Of a stretch of 38,826 nucleotides of DNA, positions 1 to 7,232 are shown piece after piece. The DNA is from DATEVL01 sp035281845 (GTDB taxonomy: Bacteria > Chloroflexota > Anaerolineae > Anaerolineales > E44-bin32). Position 1 is the first letter of the stretch. Each line of letters starts with the position of its first letter. Under the pieces are notes generated by a model that saw nothing but the letters and a program-made list of their open reading frames with translations, ran no database searches and had not been told where the DNA came from. A program made the position numbers and the translations under genes. The stretch spans positions 1-38,826 of the forward strand of contig DATEVL010000009.1 in assembly GCA_035281845.1 (NCBI GenBank), read 5' to 3'.

Positions 1-108
1 GTCCGATCCGCCATCAAGTTCCATGTCGAGAGTTTTGGCGCAGAAGTCCTTGAAACGGGCGATCCAGTGATTGAGGCCTTTGTGGCCGAGGCAGAGCTGC
101 CAACCTAG
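1..108 (+). CDS. HicB-family antitoxin, C-terminal part
   Basis: The window opens inside this gene; 35 codons up to TAG at 106-108 are visible. The end reads like the C-terminal half of HicB-type antitoxins (an ...RSAIKFHVE... helix, then an acidic tail ...VIEAFVAEAELPT). HicB proteins bind and neutralise the HicA mRNA interferase and repress their own promoter. The identification rests mainly on the neighbour: the next reading frame, beginning directly after this stop codon, is a clear HicA homologue. Antitoxin-first order is common for the HicB/YcfA pairs of cyanobacteria and Chloroflexota. The DNA-binding or substrate-mimic N-terminus lies outside the window, so whether the antitoxin is intact cannot be judged. 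Confidence 0.6.
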   Translation, partial: VRSAIKFHVESFGAEVLETGDPVIEAFVAEAELPT

Positions 109-345
109 GTGGCCAAGTTCCCTGTCGACGCCTCGATCCGCGACGTCATCTGAGCCTTTGAGAGGCTCGGTTTCGTTCTCGTCCGCGAAGGAAATCACAT
201 CTCGATGGCCAGGGCCAACAGCGACGGCTCGCGCACCCTCCTTACAATCCCTAACCACCGAACACTCAAGGGTTCGACTCTTCGCACGATCCTCACCCAA
301 GCCTCGATCGACCGCGACGAATTCCTGGAGGCAATATCTAAGTAG
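109..345 (+). pseudogene. HicA-family mRNA interferase toxin, nonsense mutation
   Basis: A single frame from GTG 109 (directly after the hicB stop) to TAG 343-345 encodes a 78-residue HicA/YcfA-type protein, but codon 15 is TGA (151-153). Around it the sequence reads RDVI*AFERLGFVLVREGNHISMAR; family members have a sense codon here, and one C-to-T change from CGA (Arg) would explain the stop. The rest is well preserved: the GNH motif with the catalytic histidine, the LTIPNH strand and the STLRTILTQA helix. HicA is a dsRBD-fold ribonuclease that cleaves mRNA. Other genes in the window end at TGA, so recoding is unlikely and the toxin is probably inactive. Internal re-initiation at the ATG inside NHISMAR would remove the catalytic region. 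Confidence 0.75.
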
Positions 346-486
346 GCGACTCGGCCGACGGCCGCTCAGGATTGAACTTTCCCTCCGCCCGACAACTCGA
401 TCGAGCCGCTTCAAGTCGCTTTGCGGCCGCCCTGGCAAGCCCGGCCTTAGGGTTTGGCGCGATACCGGCGACGGCTGGCCGGGCGG

Positions 487-610
487 TCGAAGATCCCCGC
501 CCTCACCCCTTCGGCGCACACCCAAGGTGCACACCCAGGGTGCACACCCAGGGTGCACCCGAAGGGGTGCCCGAAGGGGTGCCCGAAGGGGTGCCCGAAG
601 GGGTGAGGGC
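487..610 (+). repeat. Hairpin-forming 12-bp tandem repeat element, copy A
   Basis: The core holds about three units of ACACCCAGGGTGC type and four units of GCCCGAAGGGGT type. Each unit can fold on itself (CACCC-A-GGGTG; CCC-GAA-GGG). A 16-bp perfect inverted repeat bounds the array: GCCCTCACCCCTTCGG at 499-514 and its complement at 595-610. The 28 bp at 487-514 are identical to 5907-5934 in copy B. Copies C (28033-28090) and D (35197-35238) share the CCCGAAGGGGTG unit. Confidence 0.85.
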
Positions 611-943
611 AGTGCAGGCTCCGCCGAAGAGCGAGCGAAGTCGCGGCCTGAGCGAAACGCCTGGGCCGAGGCGACCGTTGCCGCGCCACCCCCCAACGGA
701 TTTCCGGCAATCGGATCCGGTACTTCGGCCCTCGGTAAGGCTCAAGCAGGAAGACCTCTTCCTCCTGGGCGAACGGAGCCCAGAGGCAGAGCGAGAACGA
801 ACCCAAGGGGCGCAGCCGTCACGCACGCTCGGGATGGTCTCAAAGCGCGGGCGAAGGTCAGCCCCGCTTGTTCCTTGAGTCGAACTGTGAACCCGGCCTC
901 TCTCGACTTCGCTGGTGGAGCAACGCGCCCGGGACTCCTTCTC

Positions 944-972
944 TTGTCGGACCTTCTCGTATCCTGTAGAAT
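944..972 (+). promoter_or_regulatory. Sigma-70-type promoter of spoVS
   Basis: TTGTCG (944-949), 17-bp spacer, TAGAAT (967-972), about 60 bp upstream of the spoVS ATG. The same -10 hexamer recurs upstream of dnaA and clpC in this window. Confidence 0.6.
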
Positions 973-1031
973 GCCCGCACCATCGACGGGGAAATCGGCC
1001 TCCACGTAGCCAACGCCAAAGGAGAGGCCCG

Positions 1032-1292
1032 ATGAACGTCATCAAGGTATCGGCCGGCTCCCGCACGTCTTCGGTCGCCGGCGCCATCGCCGGAATGGTG
1101 CGCGAACATCACCGCGCCGAGGTCCAAGCCATCGGCGCCGGCGCCGTCAATCAAGCCGTGAAGGCCACGGCGATCGCTCGCGGTTATCTGCTGGAAGACG
1201 GCATCAACGTCGTTTGCCTGCCCGAGTTCACCACCGTCGACATCGAGGGCAAGGAACGAACCGCGGTGCGGCTCGTCGTCGAACCCCGCTGA
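1032..1292 (+). CDS. spoVS: Stage V sporulation protein S homologue
   Basis: The 86-residue product has the length and sequence of SpoVS (MNVIKVSAGSRTSSVAGAIA..., ...AIGAGAVNQAVKA..., ending ...TAVRLVVEP). SpoVS is a small Alba-like cytoplasmic protein needed for spore-coat and cortex stages in Bacillus; it is also widespread in non-sporulating Chloroflexota, Deinococcus-Thermus and others, where its role is not settled. It probably binds nucleic acid or acts as a regulator. The start at ATG 1032 is supported by the AAAGGAG ribosome-binding site about 7 nt upstream and by the known SpoVS N-terminus; longer in-frame extensions run into the gap and have no homology. It stands alone with its own promoter at 944-972. 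No other sporulation gene is visible, so sporulation should not be inferred from it. Confidence 0.95.
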   Translation: MNVIKVSAGSRTSSVAGAIAGMVREHHRAEVQAIGAGAVNQAVKATAIARGYLLEDGINVVCLPEFTTVDIEGKERTAVRLVVEPR

Positions 1293-1363
1293 ACACTCTC
1301 TCTCCGCGCTGTCGTAACCCCAGGCAAACTCCTACCCCGATCCGCCCTCGATCGACGCGGGCT

Positions 1364-2353
1364 CTAACGGGCGGGCGCCTTGGCTGCGGCCTGCGGCTCT
1401 AACGCGCCTCCGATTCTCGGCGGCAGGTCGAGCATCAATAGCTCCAGGGCCAGGCGGACGTTGGCATTCCGTCGCAACGCTTCCTGTGTCCCGGCGACGG
1501 CATGGATCGCTTGTCTCGCCGATGAGGCATCCCGAGCCTGACCCTTCCCGCCCGCGGACCGAGCGACCTCACCGAGAAGGAACAGCCATGTCGAGAGCCG
1601 CTCCTCCAGGTCCTCATCGTTGGCCCACTTTTCCGCCAGGGCGAACCGGCCGGCCAAGTCGAGCCGCATGACTTCCTCTAAGGCAACCGAATGGCTCGAT
1701 CGGCGGTCGCGCTTCCCCGGATCCGCCAGCAGCTCCATCGCCAGCGTGGGGCGGCCGCCGGCCATCTTGGCCAGCTCCCGCGCCTCCTCCGCCGAGGCCC
1801 CGCGGCGCTCCAGCGCGTCAGCGATCTCCCTATCAGCCACCGGTCGCAAAGCCAGCACCTCACAACGTGAAGAGACCGTTGGCGGCACGTCTTCAACGTC
1901 GCTCGCCGTGAGAACCAGTCGGACCCGGGGAGAAGGTTCCTCGAGCGTCTTCAGCAGCGCGTTGGCGGCGCCCTCGCTGGCCGCCTCGAAATCGAAGAGA
2001 AGCGCCACCCGCGCTCGGCCGTCCATCGGGGTCAATGCAAGACCGCGCTGAAGCTCGCGGATTTGGTCAATCCCGATTCCCTTCTTGTCTTCCGGTCGTT
2101 CCACCACGTGCAGGTCAGGATACGTTCCGGCGGGAACCTGCCGACAGGCTCGGCACTCGCCGCACCACTCGCCCGGCGCTGGTGCCGCCGGACACAGGAT
2201 GGACTGCGCCAGCGCCGTCGCCAGGCTCCTGCGCCCGACACCCGCCGGACCGGTGAACAAGTAAGCGTGGTGCAGCGTCCCCCTCGCTTGCTGGCGTCGA
2301 AGCAAGTCGACGGCCCAGCCGTGGCCGATCACACCCCAATCCATACCCGTCAT
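1364..2353 (-). CDS. holB: DNA polymerase III subunit delta' (clamp-loader AAA+ protein)
   Basis: About 329 residues, the usual size for a delta' subunit. The N-terminus (MDWGVIGHGWAVDLLRRQ) matches the HolB/DnaX family; a P-loop-like GPAGVGRRSLA lacks the conserved lysine of an active Walker A, as expected for delta', which does not hydrolyse ATP. A four-cysteine zinc module (CPAAPAPGEWCGECRAC) follows at about residues 55-72, then the sensor-1 region (LLKTLEEPSPRVRLVLTAS) and the SRC motif (TVSSRCEVL) that supplies the arginine finger. It loads the beta clamp together with delta and DnaX. Two in-frame ATGs (2353 and 2344) are possible; neither has a clear ribosome-binding site, and the family N-terminus favours 2344 slightly. 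It is divergent from dus. The open frame continues upstream to 3163, but that part is antisense to dus. Confidence 0.9.
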   Translation of the reverse strand: MTGMDWGVIGHGWAVDLLRRQQARGTLHHAYLFTGPAGVGRRSLATALAQSILCPAAPAPGEWCGECRACRQVPAGTYPDLHVVERPEDKKGIGIDQIRELQRGLALTPMDGRARVALLFDFEAASEGAANALLKTLEEPSPRVRLVLTASDVEDVPPTVSSRCEVLALRPVADREIADALERRGASAEEARELAKMAGGRPTLAMELLADPGKRDRRSSHSVALEEVMRLDLAGRFALAEKWANDEDLEERLSTWLFLLGEVARSAGGKGQARDASSARQAIHAVAGTQEALRRNANVRLALELLMLDLPPRIGGALEPQAAAKAPAR

Positions 2354-2416
2354 TCTAGCCGAGGAGAGCGGCCGCTTCACCATGTTATCCTTGGTCGCGA
2401 TCTCGTGGCCCCTGAC

Positions 2417-3430
2417 ATGACTCCACCTGCGTTCACCGTCGGCACAGTTCCGGTTTTCGGAAGGCTCATCTTGGCGCCGATGGACGGATTCTCCGATCTC
2501 CCCTTTCGCTCCCTCTGTCGCGCGTTCGGCTCGGCGATGAGCTATACCTCGTTCGTCAATGCCGCCGCCATCCTTGCCGGCTCGCCTCAAGCGGACGCGG
2601 CGCTCGAGTTCTTGCCGGAAGAGCGGCCGGTCGTCTTCCAGATTTTCGACGACGATGAAAACCGGCTGGCGCGAGCGGCCGTTCACCTGCTGGAACGACG
2701 GCCGGACATCCTGGACGTCAACATGGGCTGCTCGTCCCGCTGTGTGGCGGGCCGCGGCGCGGGAGCCGGGCTTCTCCGCCAGCCTGTCAAAGTTGGGCGG
2801 ATCGTACGCCGGTTGAGCCGGGCAGTGAGCATCCCGGTGACGGCCAAGATCCGCCTCGGTTGGGACGGGGTCAGCCGAAACTACCTCGACGTGGCTCGGG
2901 CTATCGAGGACAACGGCGGACAACTGATCGCCGTCCATGGCCGCACCAAGGTCCAGGGATACGGAGGCGCCGCCGATTGGGCTCCGATTGGCGAGATCAA
3001 AGCTGCGGTCCGGATCCCTGTTCTGGGCAACGGGGATGTCCGCACCGCCGAAGAAGCCTATCGCCTGATGCGGCAAACCGGCTGTGATGGCGTGATGATC
3101 GGGCGAGGGGCCATGGGAAACCCGTGGATCTTCCGCGAAAGCCCCTCGGCTTCTCTGGCGCAATCGGAGGTCTTACGGGTCGTCCGTTCCCACTTTGCCA
3201 GGATGGCGGTCTATTACGGCGACGCGCGCGCCGCGGTCCTCTTTCGGAAGCACCTGACGCGCTACCTGGACCGCCTGATTGTGTCCGACGAATTTCGTCA
3301 AAGTTTGTTGACCGCCGCCAGCGGGGCGGACCTGTATGGCCGGCTCGCCGCCTTGTCACCGATCTCACCTTCGTTCCCAACGTCTGCATCTCCTCGCCTG
3401 GTCGGGCTCGGTTTCTCCGGCGCCTCCTAG
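2417..3430 (+). CDS. dus: tRNA-dihydrouridine synthase
   Basis: The 337-residue product is a full-length Dus family TIM-barrel flavoenzyme that reduces uridine to dihydrouridine in the tRNA D-loop using FMN and NAD(P)H. Visible motifs in order: LAPMDGFSDLPFR (FMN-binding first strand), VFQIFDDDEN, DVNMGCSSRCVAGRGAGAG with the catalytic cysteine at about residue 101, AKIRLGW, HGRTKVQGYGG, PVLGNGDV and MIGRGAMGNPWIF (phosphate-binding). The residue after the catalytic Cys is Ser rather than the usual Pro, and a second Cys follows three residues later. The start at ATG 2417 begins close to the FMN-binding strand as in family members; the open frame reaches back to 2063 but overlaps holB. The last ~30 residues are Ser/Pro-rich and look lineage-specific. 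It is transcribed divergently from holB. Confidence 0.9.
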   Translation: MTPPAFTVGTVPVFGRLILAPMDGFSDLPFRSLCRAFGSAMSYTSFVNAAAILAGSPQADAALEFLPEERPVVFQIFDDDENRLARAAVHLLERRPDILDVNMGCSSRCVAGRGAGAGLLRQPVKVGRIVRRLSRAVSIPVTAKIRLGWDGVSRNYLDVARAIEDNGGQLIAVHGRTKVQGYGGAADWAPIGEIKAAVRIPVLGNGDVRTAEEAYRLMRQTGCDGVMIGRGAMGNPWIFRESPSASLAQSEVLRVVRSHFARMAVYYGDARAAVLFRKHLTRYLDRLIVSDEFRQSLLTAASGADLYGRLAALSPISPSFPTSASPRLVGLGFSGAS

Positions 3431-3438
3431 CGACAAGT

Positions 3439-3444
3439 TATAAT
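3439..3444 (+). promoter_or_regulatory. Possible -10 box upstream of the DUF6391 gene
   Basis: TATAAT, 27 bp before the ATG at 3472, directly after the dus stop. No convincing -35 hexamer is visible at the expected spacing. Confidence 0.4.
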
Positions 3445-3471
3445 CCGACGGACCGGCAACGAGCCGCTTTC

Positions 3472-3981
3472 ATGCCCGAAGGCCTCCTCGAACGTCCCGC
3501 GATATCCCGTCTGCGAAGGAATCATGCGCTGGAGCACGCCACGATTCACCTTCTGAGCGCGCGCCAGCCAAGGACGACCCTGATCGGGCGCTCGGATCCT
3601 CGCGGCTTCTTCCTTTTCGGCGATGCCAGCACGCAAGCCGTCGCCGACGCGGCGCAAGAGGCGCTCGCCCGCCTGCGGGCCGGCGAGCGGCGCCTGGCGA
3701 TTCACCCCAACTGCGGCACGAACATCGTGACGGCCGGCCTCCTCGGGGGGAGCGCAGCCTTTGCCGTCCTTGCCGGGAGCGGGAATGGACGCGGTCGGCT
3801 CAGCCGGTTGCCGTTGGCCATCGCGGCCACGGCCGTCGGATTGTTGATCGCCCAACCGCTGGGGACCGCCCTGCAGCGATCCGTGACCACACAGGCCGAT
3901 CCGAAGGGGCTTAAGATCCTCGAAGTCAGGACATGGCGGCGGGGACGCACCACCCTTCACCGCGTCCTCACCACGGGCTAG
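3472..3981 (+). CDS. DUF6391-like membrane protein
   Basis: 169 residues. The central part (RRNHALEHATIHLL..., GFFLFGDAS, LAIHPNCGTNI) matches the DUF6391 family known mainly from cyanobacteria and Chloroflexota, whose function is unknown. The conserved HALEHAT and HPNCGTN motifs could form a metal or active site, but that is a guess. After the motif region come two hydrophobic stretches (TAGLLGGSAAFAVLAGSG and LPLAIAATAVGLLIAQPLG), so the protein is probably anchored in the membrane with its motif domain at the N-terminus. ATG 3472 is chosen because the family begins shortly before the RxxHALEHA motif; a TATAAT box lies just upstream. The gene sits 41 bp after dus and 38 bp before holA on the same strand, so co-transcription is possible. 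Confidence 0.75.
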   Translation: MPEGLLERPAISRLRRNHALEHATIHLLSARQPRTTLIGRSDPRGFFLFGDASTQAVADAAQEALARLRAGERRLAIHPNCGTNIVTAGLLGGSAAFAVLAGSGNGRGRLSRLPLAIAATAVGLLIAQPLGTALQRSVTTQADPKGLKILEVRTWRRGRTTLHRVLTTG

Positions 3982-4019
3982 ACGCGCCGTCCCGGCCGTT
4001 CCGAGGCGAGCGAGAGAAG

Positions 4020-5072
4020 ATGGCCGAGCCGGCCAAACCGACTGTCATTCTGCTGTACGGCGACGATCAGCTAGCCATCGAGGAGCGCCTCGCCGATCTG
4101 GCCTCCCGGTTGGGCGAGCCCGCCGAGCCGAGTCCCAGCCTGGTCCGCTTCTCCATAGCTCAACTCGACTTCGATGCGCTCGAAACCGAATTGTCGACCT
4201 TGCCATTTCTGGCGCCGCGCCGCATGGTTGTTCTGGAGATGGCGGCGATCCCCGGCCGCAAGCCCGATCTCCCCGACCGATTCTTCCGGTTGCTCGCCTC
4301 CCTTCCGCCCACTTCCGTGCTCGTCGCCATCGAGCCCGTGAACTACGACGAGGCGGAACGACTGGTGCGCCGCCGCGGCGAGGCGAAGTCGGGCGAGGCC
4401 TTCGCCCGACTCCACGCCGAGATCTCACCGCTCTTCCGTTGGGTCGCCGAGCACGCCGACCGGGCTCTCGCTCGAGAGCTGCGCAGCCCGCGTGGCGCAG
4501 CGTTTGAGCGCTGGCTGGCAGCGAGGGCCCGGCACCACGGGACGGAGATCGAAGGGCAGGCGGCCTCCCTGCTGCGCGAATACAGCGGCGAAAACACGCT
4601 CCTGGCCGATCAGGAGTTGCGCAAGCTGGCGGACTACGTCGATGGCGCGCGCCCCGTCTCCCGCACCGATGTCGAGCGCCTGACCCCGTTCCATGCCGAA
4701 CCGGATGTGTTCGTCATGGTCGATTCCCTTGCCGGTCGTGACGGACGGAAAGCCTTGCGGATGATGCGCCACCTGCTCGAAGAAGAGGACGCCCGCTATG
4801 TGTTCGGCATGGTCGTCCGCCAGTTTCGGCTGCTGCTGCTGGCCCGCGCCGCGCTGGATCAGGGTCAATCGCCGCGCCAGGTCTTGACGGAAGGCCCTCA
4901 TCGCCTGCCGGGCTTCGCCGCCGACAAAGTCGGCCGCCAGGCGCTCGGGTTCTCGATGGAGAAGCTCTCCGACGCCTACCACGAATTGGCGAGTCTCGAC
5001 CTCGCCAGCAAGACCGGCCGCGCCGAGCTCGAGGTCGGCCTGGAAAGCCTGATCGCGTCGCTAGCGCGCTAG
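4020..5072 (+). CDS. holA: DNA polymerase III subunit delta
   Basis: 350 residues, normal for HolA. The N-terminus (TVILLYGDDQLAIEERLADL) has the delta-subunit pattern 'hhLhGxDxxxxxExh'; the segment LSTLPFLAPRRMVVLE corresponds to the beta-clamp-opening region, and the C-terminal collar helices follow (DVFVMVDSLAGRDGRKALRMMRHLLEEEDARYVFGMVVRQFRLLL, ...LASLDLASKTGRAELEVGLESLI). Delta opens the sliding clamp during loading. Start at ATG 4020; upstream GAGAGAAG may serve as a weak ribosome-binding site. It lies close to holB (opposite strand, 1.7 kb away), so both clamp-loader accessory subunits are encoded in one neighbourhood. Its stop is 28 bp from the stop of the convergent gene at 5101-5793. 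Confidence 0.85.
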   Translation: MAEPAKPTVILLYGDDQLAIEERLADLASRLGEPAEPSPSLVRFSIAQLDFDALETELSTLPFLAPRRMVVLEMAAIPGRKPDLPDRFFRLLASLPPTSVLVAIEPVNYDEAERLVRRRGEAKSGEAFARLHAEISPLFRWVAEHADRALARELRSPRGAAFERWLAARARHHGTEIEGQAASLLREYSGENTLLADQELRKLADYVDGARPVSRTDVERLTPFHAEPDVFVMVDSLAGRDGRKALRMMRHLLEEEDARYVFGMVVRQFRLLLLARAALDQGQSPRQVLTEGPHRLPGFAADKVGRQALGFSMEKLSDAYHELASLDLASKTGRAELEVGLESLIASLAR

Positions 5073-5100
5073 GGGCCCCGCCCTCAGGCGAGCGACGGCG

Positions 5101-5793
5101 CTACCGTGCGGGGTGCGATCCGACGGGCGGACTCGCCGCATCGAGAGGAGACGGGCTAGCCGCGCTCCCGGCCTGATCCACGACAACCTTACTGAAGTAG
5201 GCCTCCGTACCTGCCCCAATCCAGAGCGCGATCTTGCCCCGGCCTTCGCCCAGCTTGAGATCGTTAACCACAAGACATGGCTGGTCGGCCTTGTTGACGT
5301 AGAGGAACGCCCGCAGGCCGGAGACGACGATCTTGACGCTCGTCCATGCTCCCGGAACGAGGTCGGCGTACGACTCGTAAACGCCGGGGGTCTCCTCTCG
5401 CAGCCGAAACCATGGGAAGTCGGGATGCGAGATGTACTGAGTGGCATGGTTGCGCCGCAGCTGCTCGTCCGCTCGACCATTCGTCGGCCTCAAGTAGAAA
5501 CACTCAAACCTAGATCCGTCCGGCTGCACTCGAAACGCCACACCGACGAAGCCGCGCATATCCTGCGGCGCATCCGGCCGCAGGGCGCCGGCGACCGCGG
5601 TTTGGATCACGCCGTCCTTGAAATCGGACGTGGCGAGGATCGCGAACGCGTGTTCCTCGGCCGTTTCCTCGTCGGACTCGACCAGTCGCACGGCCCGCCG
5701 ACCACGATAGGTCACCAAGTCCGCCCTCACCTGGTGCAACTCCAAGTGGCTTAACGAGTTAAGCGGGAAGGTTCTCTTGAGGGAGGTCGCCAT
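5101..5793 (-). CDS. Concanavalin A-like (DUF1080/LamG-type) domain protein
   Basis: 230 residues, no signal peptide. The sequence pattern (DFKDGVIQTAVAG..., RGFVGVAFRV..., FECFYLRPTNGRADEQLRRNHATQYISHPDFPW, PGAWTSVKIVVSGLRAFLYVN, ...IALWIGAGTEAYFSKVVV) is that of jelly-roll proteins related to the 3-keto-disaccharide hydrolase/DUF1080 and LamG folds. These bind or cleave sugars, but many members have no demonstrated activity, so only the fold is claimed. ATG 5793 has a strong ribosome-binding site (GGAGAAAGG, 3-4 nt upstream). It is convergent with holA. The last ~20 residues are Ser/Pro-rich. Confidence 0.7.
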   Translation of the reverse strand: MATSLKRTFPLNSLSHLELHQVRADLVTYRGRRAVRLVESDEETAEEHAFAILATSDFKDGVIQTAVAGALRPDAPQDMRGFVGVAFRVQPDGSRFECFYLRPTNGRADEQLRRNHATQYISHPDFPWFRLREETPGVYESYADLVPGAWTSVKIVVSGLRAFLYVNKADQPCLVVNDLKLGEGRGKIALWIGAGTEAYFSKVVVDQAGSAASPSPLDAASPPVGSHPAR

Positions 5794-6117
5794 AGCCTTT
5801 CTCCGAAGTGAGTCACGGAGGGGCGGCCTGACCGCGCCGAGACGACTCTGCGGTCAGATCGCAGCGATGATCACATGCCGGGCCCGACATCGGTCGGCCG
5901 GGCCAGTCGAAGATCCCCGCCCTCACCCCTTCGGGCACCCCTTCGGGCACCCCTTCGGGTGCACCCTGGGTGTGCACCCTGGGTGTGCACCTTGGGTGTG
6001 CGCCGCCCTTGGCGCTCTGTAGAGAGCGAAGGGGCGTAGAGAGCGGAGCGAAGCGGAGGGGCTCCGTCGGGTTGTTGGGCGTCAGCGTGCTCGACCTGGT
6101 CGACACCGGGCTCCGGT
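5794..6117. other. Gene-free gap holding repeat copy B
   Basis: No gene is supported here. The gap contains the tandem repeat at 5907-6004, followed by purine-rich imperfect repeats of GCGAAGGGGCGTAGAGAGCGGA type. Short open frames in it translate the repeats only. Confidence 0.6.
5907..6004 (-). repeat. Hairpin-forming 12-bp tandem repeat element, copy B
   Basis: Reverse complement of copy A: three CCCCTTCGGGCA units, then GCACCCTGGGTGT units. The entry sequence at 5907-5934 is identical to 487-514, although the array core is in the opposite orientation, as expected if the copies formed by inversion between the outer inverted repeats. One CCCGAAGGGGTG unit fewer than copy A. Confidence 0.85.
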
Positions 6118-6948
6118 TCAAGAAGCGAGACCGTCCAGAAACGTCGCAAGAATGCGCCGGAATTCATCCGGGTGATCCATGTTCGGGAGGTGGGCCGCGT
6201 CGTCGACGATCACTTTCCGAACCGAGGGCAGCTTGTCGGCCATGTAGTCGGCCGCCGCTTGCATGTAGGGCGTATCGTGGGCCCCGACGATGACGAGCAC
6301 GGGGATTCGCAGCTCACGCAAGCGCGCGACAGCAGGCACCTGAGTGTCGGGCAGGCGTTTGCCGAGTCGTTTCGCATCGTGAGAAAGTCCCTTCCGGTTC
6401 ATTTGATAGACCAGTTGGCGTGCCGCTCGATCCACCTGCGATGCCGTTCGGCCCGTTCCATCGAACCAGATCTGCGTCTCAATTTCCGCCACCAGGTCGA
6501 GGTTGCCGGCTTGGTAGGCCTTCTCAGCTTCGGCGAATTTGGCGGGCGTCGGTACATTCAATTCCAGGCCTGGCGGCGCCGCATCCACCATGATCAAGGC
6601 CTTCACCCTGGACGGCCTCGCCAGAGCCAGATCCATGGCCAAGCCGCCGCCCATCGAGCACCCCATGGCCATGAGGGGCTGGTCTATCGCCAGATAGTCT
6701 AGCATTGCCGTCAGATCCAGCAGATGGCTGTACTCGCCGTCGACCGGTTCGCTCTTGCCGTATCCGCGCATGTCGTAGCGGAGGACGCGATATCCATTTG
6801 CGAAATGCTCGAACTCGCTATTCCACTGCCGGCTATCAGCTACCCCAGCATGGATCATCACGAAGGGTTCCCCTTCGCCGGCGATCTCGTAGTAGATGCG
6901 AGCCTTGTTGATAGCGGCCAGGCCGGAGTCCCTTCGTGCCTTGGGCAT
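6118..6948 (-). CDS. Alpha/beta-fold hydrolase
   Basis: 276 residues with all landmarks of the alpha/beta hydrolase fold: oxyanion-hole region FVMIHAGVADSRQW, RYDMRGYGKSEP, nucleophile elbow GCSMGG with the catalytic serine at about residue 100, acid residue in VIVGAHDTP and catalytic histidine in DDAAHLPNMDHP. Close relatives include 3-oxoadipate enol-lactonase-like and other esterases, but the substrate cannot be told. ATG 6948 is supported by GGAGGG 4-5 nt upstream; the open frame reaches further upstream but into the preceding gene. It lies 38 bp after the 81-residue gene at 6987-7232 on the same strand and is probably the last gene of that unit. No signal peptide is visible, so it is likely cytoplasmic. 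Confidence 0.85.
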   Translation of the reverse strand: MPKARRDSGLAAINKARIYYEIAGEGEPFVMIHAGVADSRQWNSEFEHFANGYRVLRYDMRGYGKSEPVDGEYSHLLDLTAMLDYLAIDQPLMAMGCSMGGGLAMDLALARPSRVKALIMVDAAPPGLELNVPTPAKFAEAEKAYQAGNLDLVAEIETQIWFDGTGRTASQVDRAARQLVYQMNRKGLSHDAKRLGKRLPDTQVPAVARLRELRIPVLVIVGAHDTPYMQAAADYMADKLPSVRKVIVDDAAHLPNMDHPDEFRRILATFLDGLAS

Positions 6949-6986
6949 TCGACCCTCCACGGGCCGGCGAACCCTCTGCCGGCGGC

Positions 6987-7232
6987 CTAATTCTCCCTGG
7001 CGATCGATTCGTCCACCCCGATCCAAAAGTGGTTTCTCAGCACGTCCGGCCGCACGCGCACGGCCAGGTCGGCGACGGCCGACGGCGGATTCTCTCCCGC
7101 CGTCTCCGGGTGGACCACACATAGCGTCGCCCGCCGGCCGTACTTGGCGGCATAGTAATCAGCCGCGCGAGTCAACCGATGCCCAAGGTCGGCGTTCTTC
7201 TCCTCATCCAGCCAGAGCATTCCCACCTTCAT
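6987..7232 (-). CDS. Small conserved hypothetical protein (81 aa)
   Basis: The product starts MKVGMLWLDEEKNADLGHRLTRAADYYAAKYGRR and continues with ATLCVVHPET and VLRNHFWIGVDE. No transmembrane segment or signal is seen. The regular alternation of strand-like and helix-like stretches suggests a compact alpha/beta protein. I recall similar short proteins in other Chloroflexota but cannot name a family, and no function is claimed. ATG 7232 has a very good ribosome-binding site (GGAGGTG, 6 nt upstream) and overlaps the stop of the preceding gene by 4 nt (ATGA at 7229-7232), so translation is probably coupled. Confidence 0.7.
   Translation of the reverse strand: MKVGMLWLDEEKNADLGHRLTRAADYYAAKYGRRATLCVVHPETAGENPPSAVADLAVRVRPDVLRNHFWIGVDESIAREN

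Larger units (their letters stand above)
346..1031. other. Gene-free gap rich in repeats
   Basis: No credible gene lies between hicA and spoVS. Several long open frames cross it on both strands, but they translate the tandem repeat at 487-610 into low-complexity peptides and resemble no family. The only supported functional element besides the repeat is the spoVS promoter at 944-972. Confidence 0.6.

Noticed and set aside
151..153. Recoding of the in-frame TGA in hicA as Trp or selenocysteine
   Set aside because: TGA ends other genes in the window, no selenocysteine insertion structure is apparent, and family members do not need either residue here.
499..610. CRISPR array
   Set aside because: Repeat units are 12 bp and head-to-tail with no spacers, and no cas gene is near.
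71..1009. Long open frames over the repeat-rich gap before spoVS, with RRGARRGA- or PEGVPEGV-like peptides
   Set aside because: They are translations of the 12-bp tandem repeat, open in several frames and on both strands, without homology or ribosome-binding sites.
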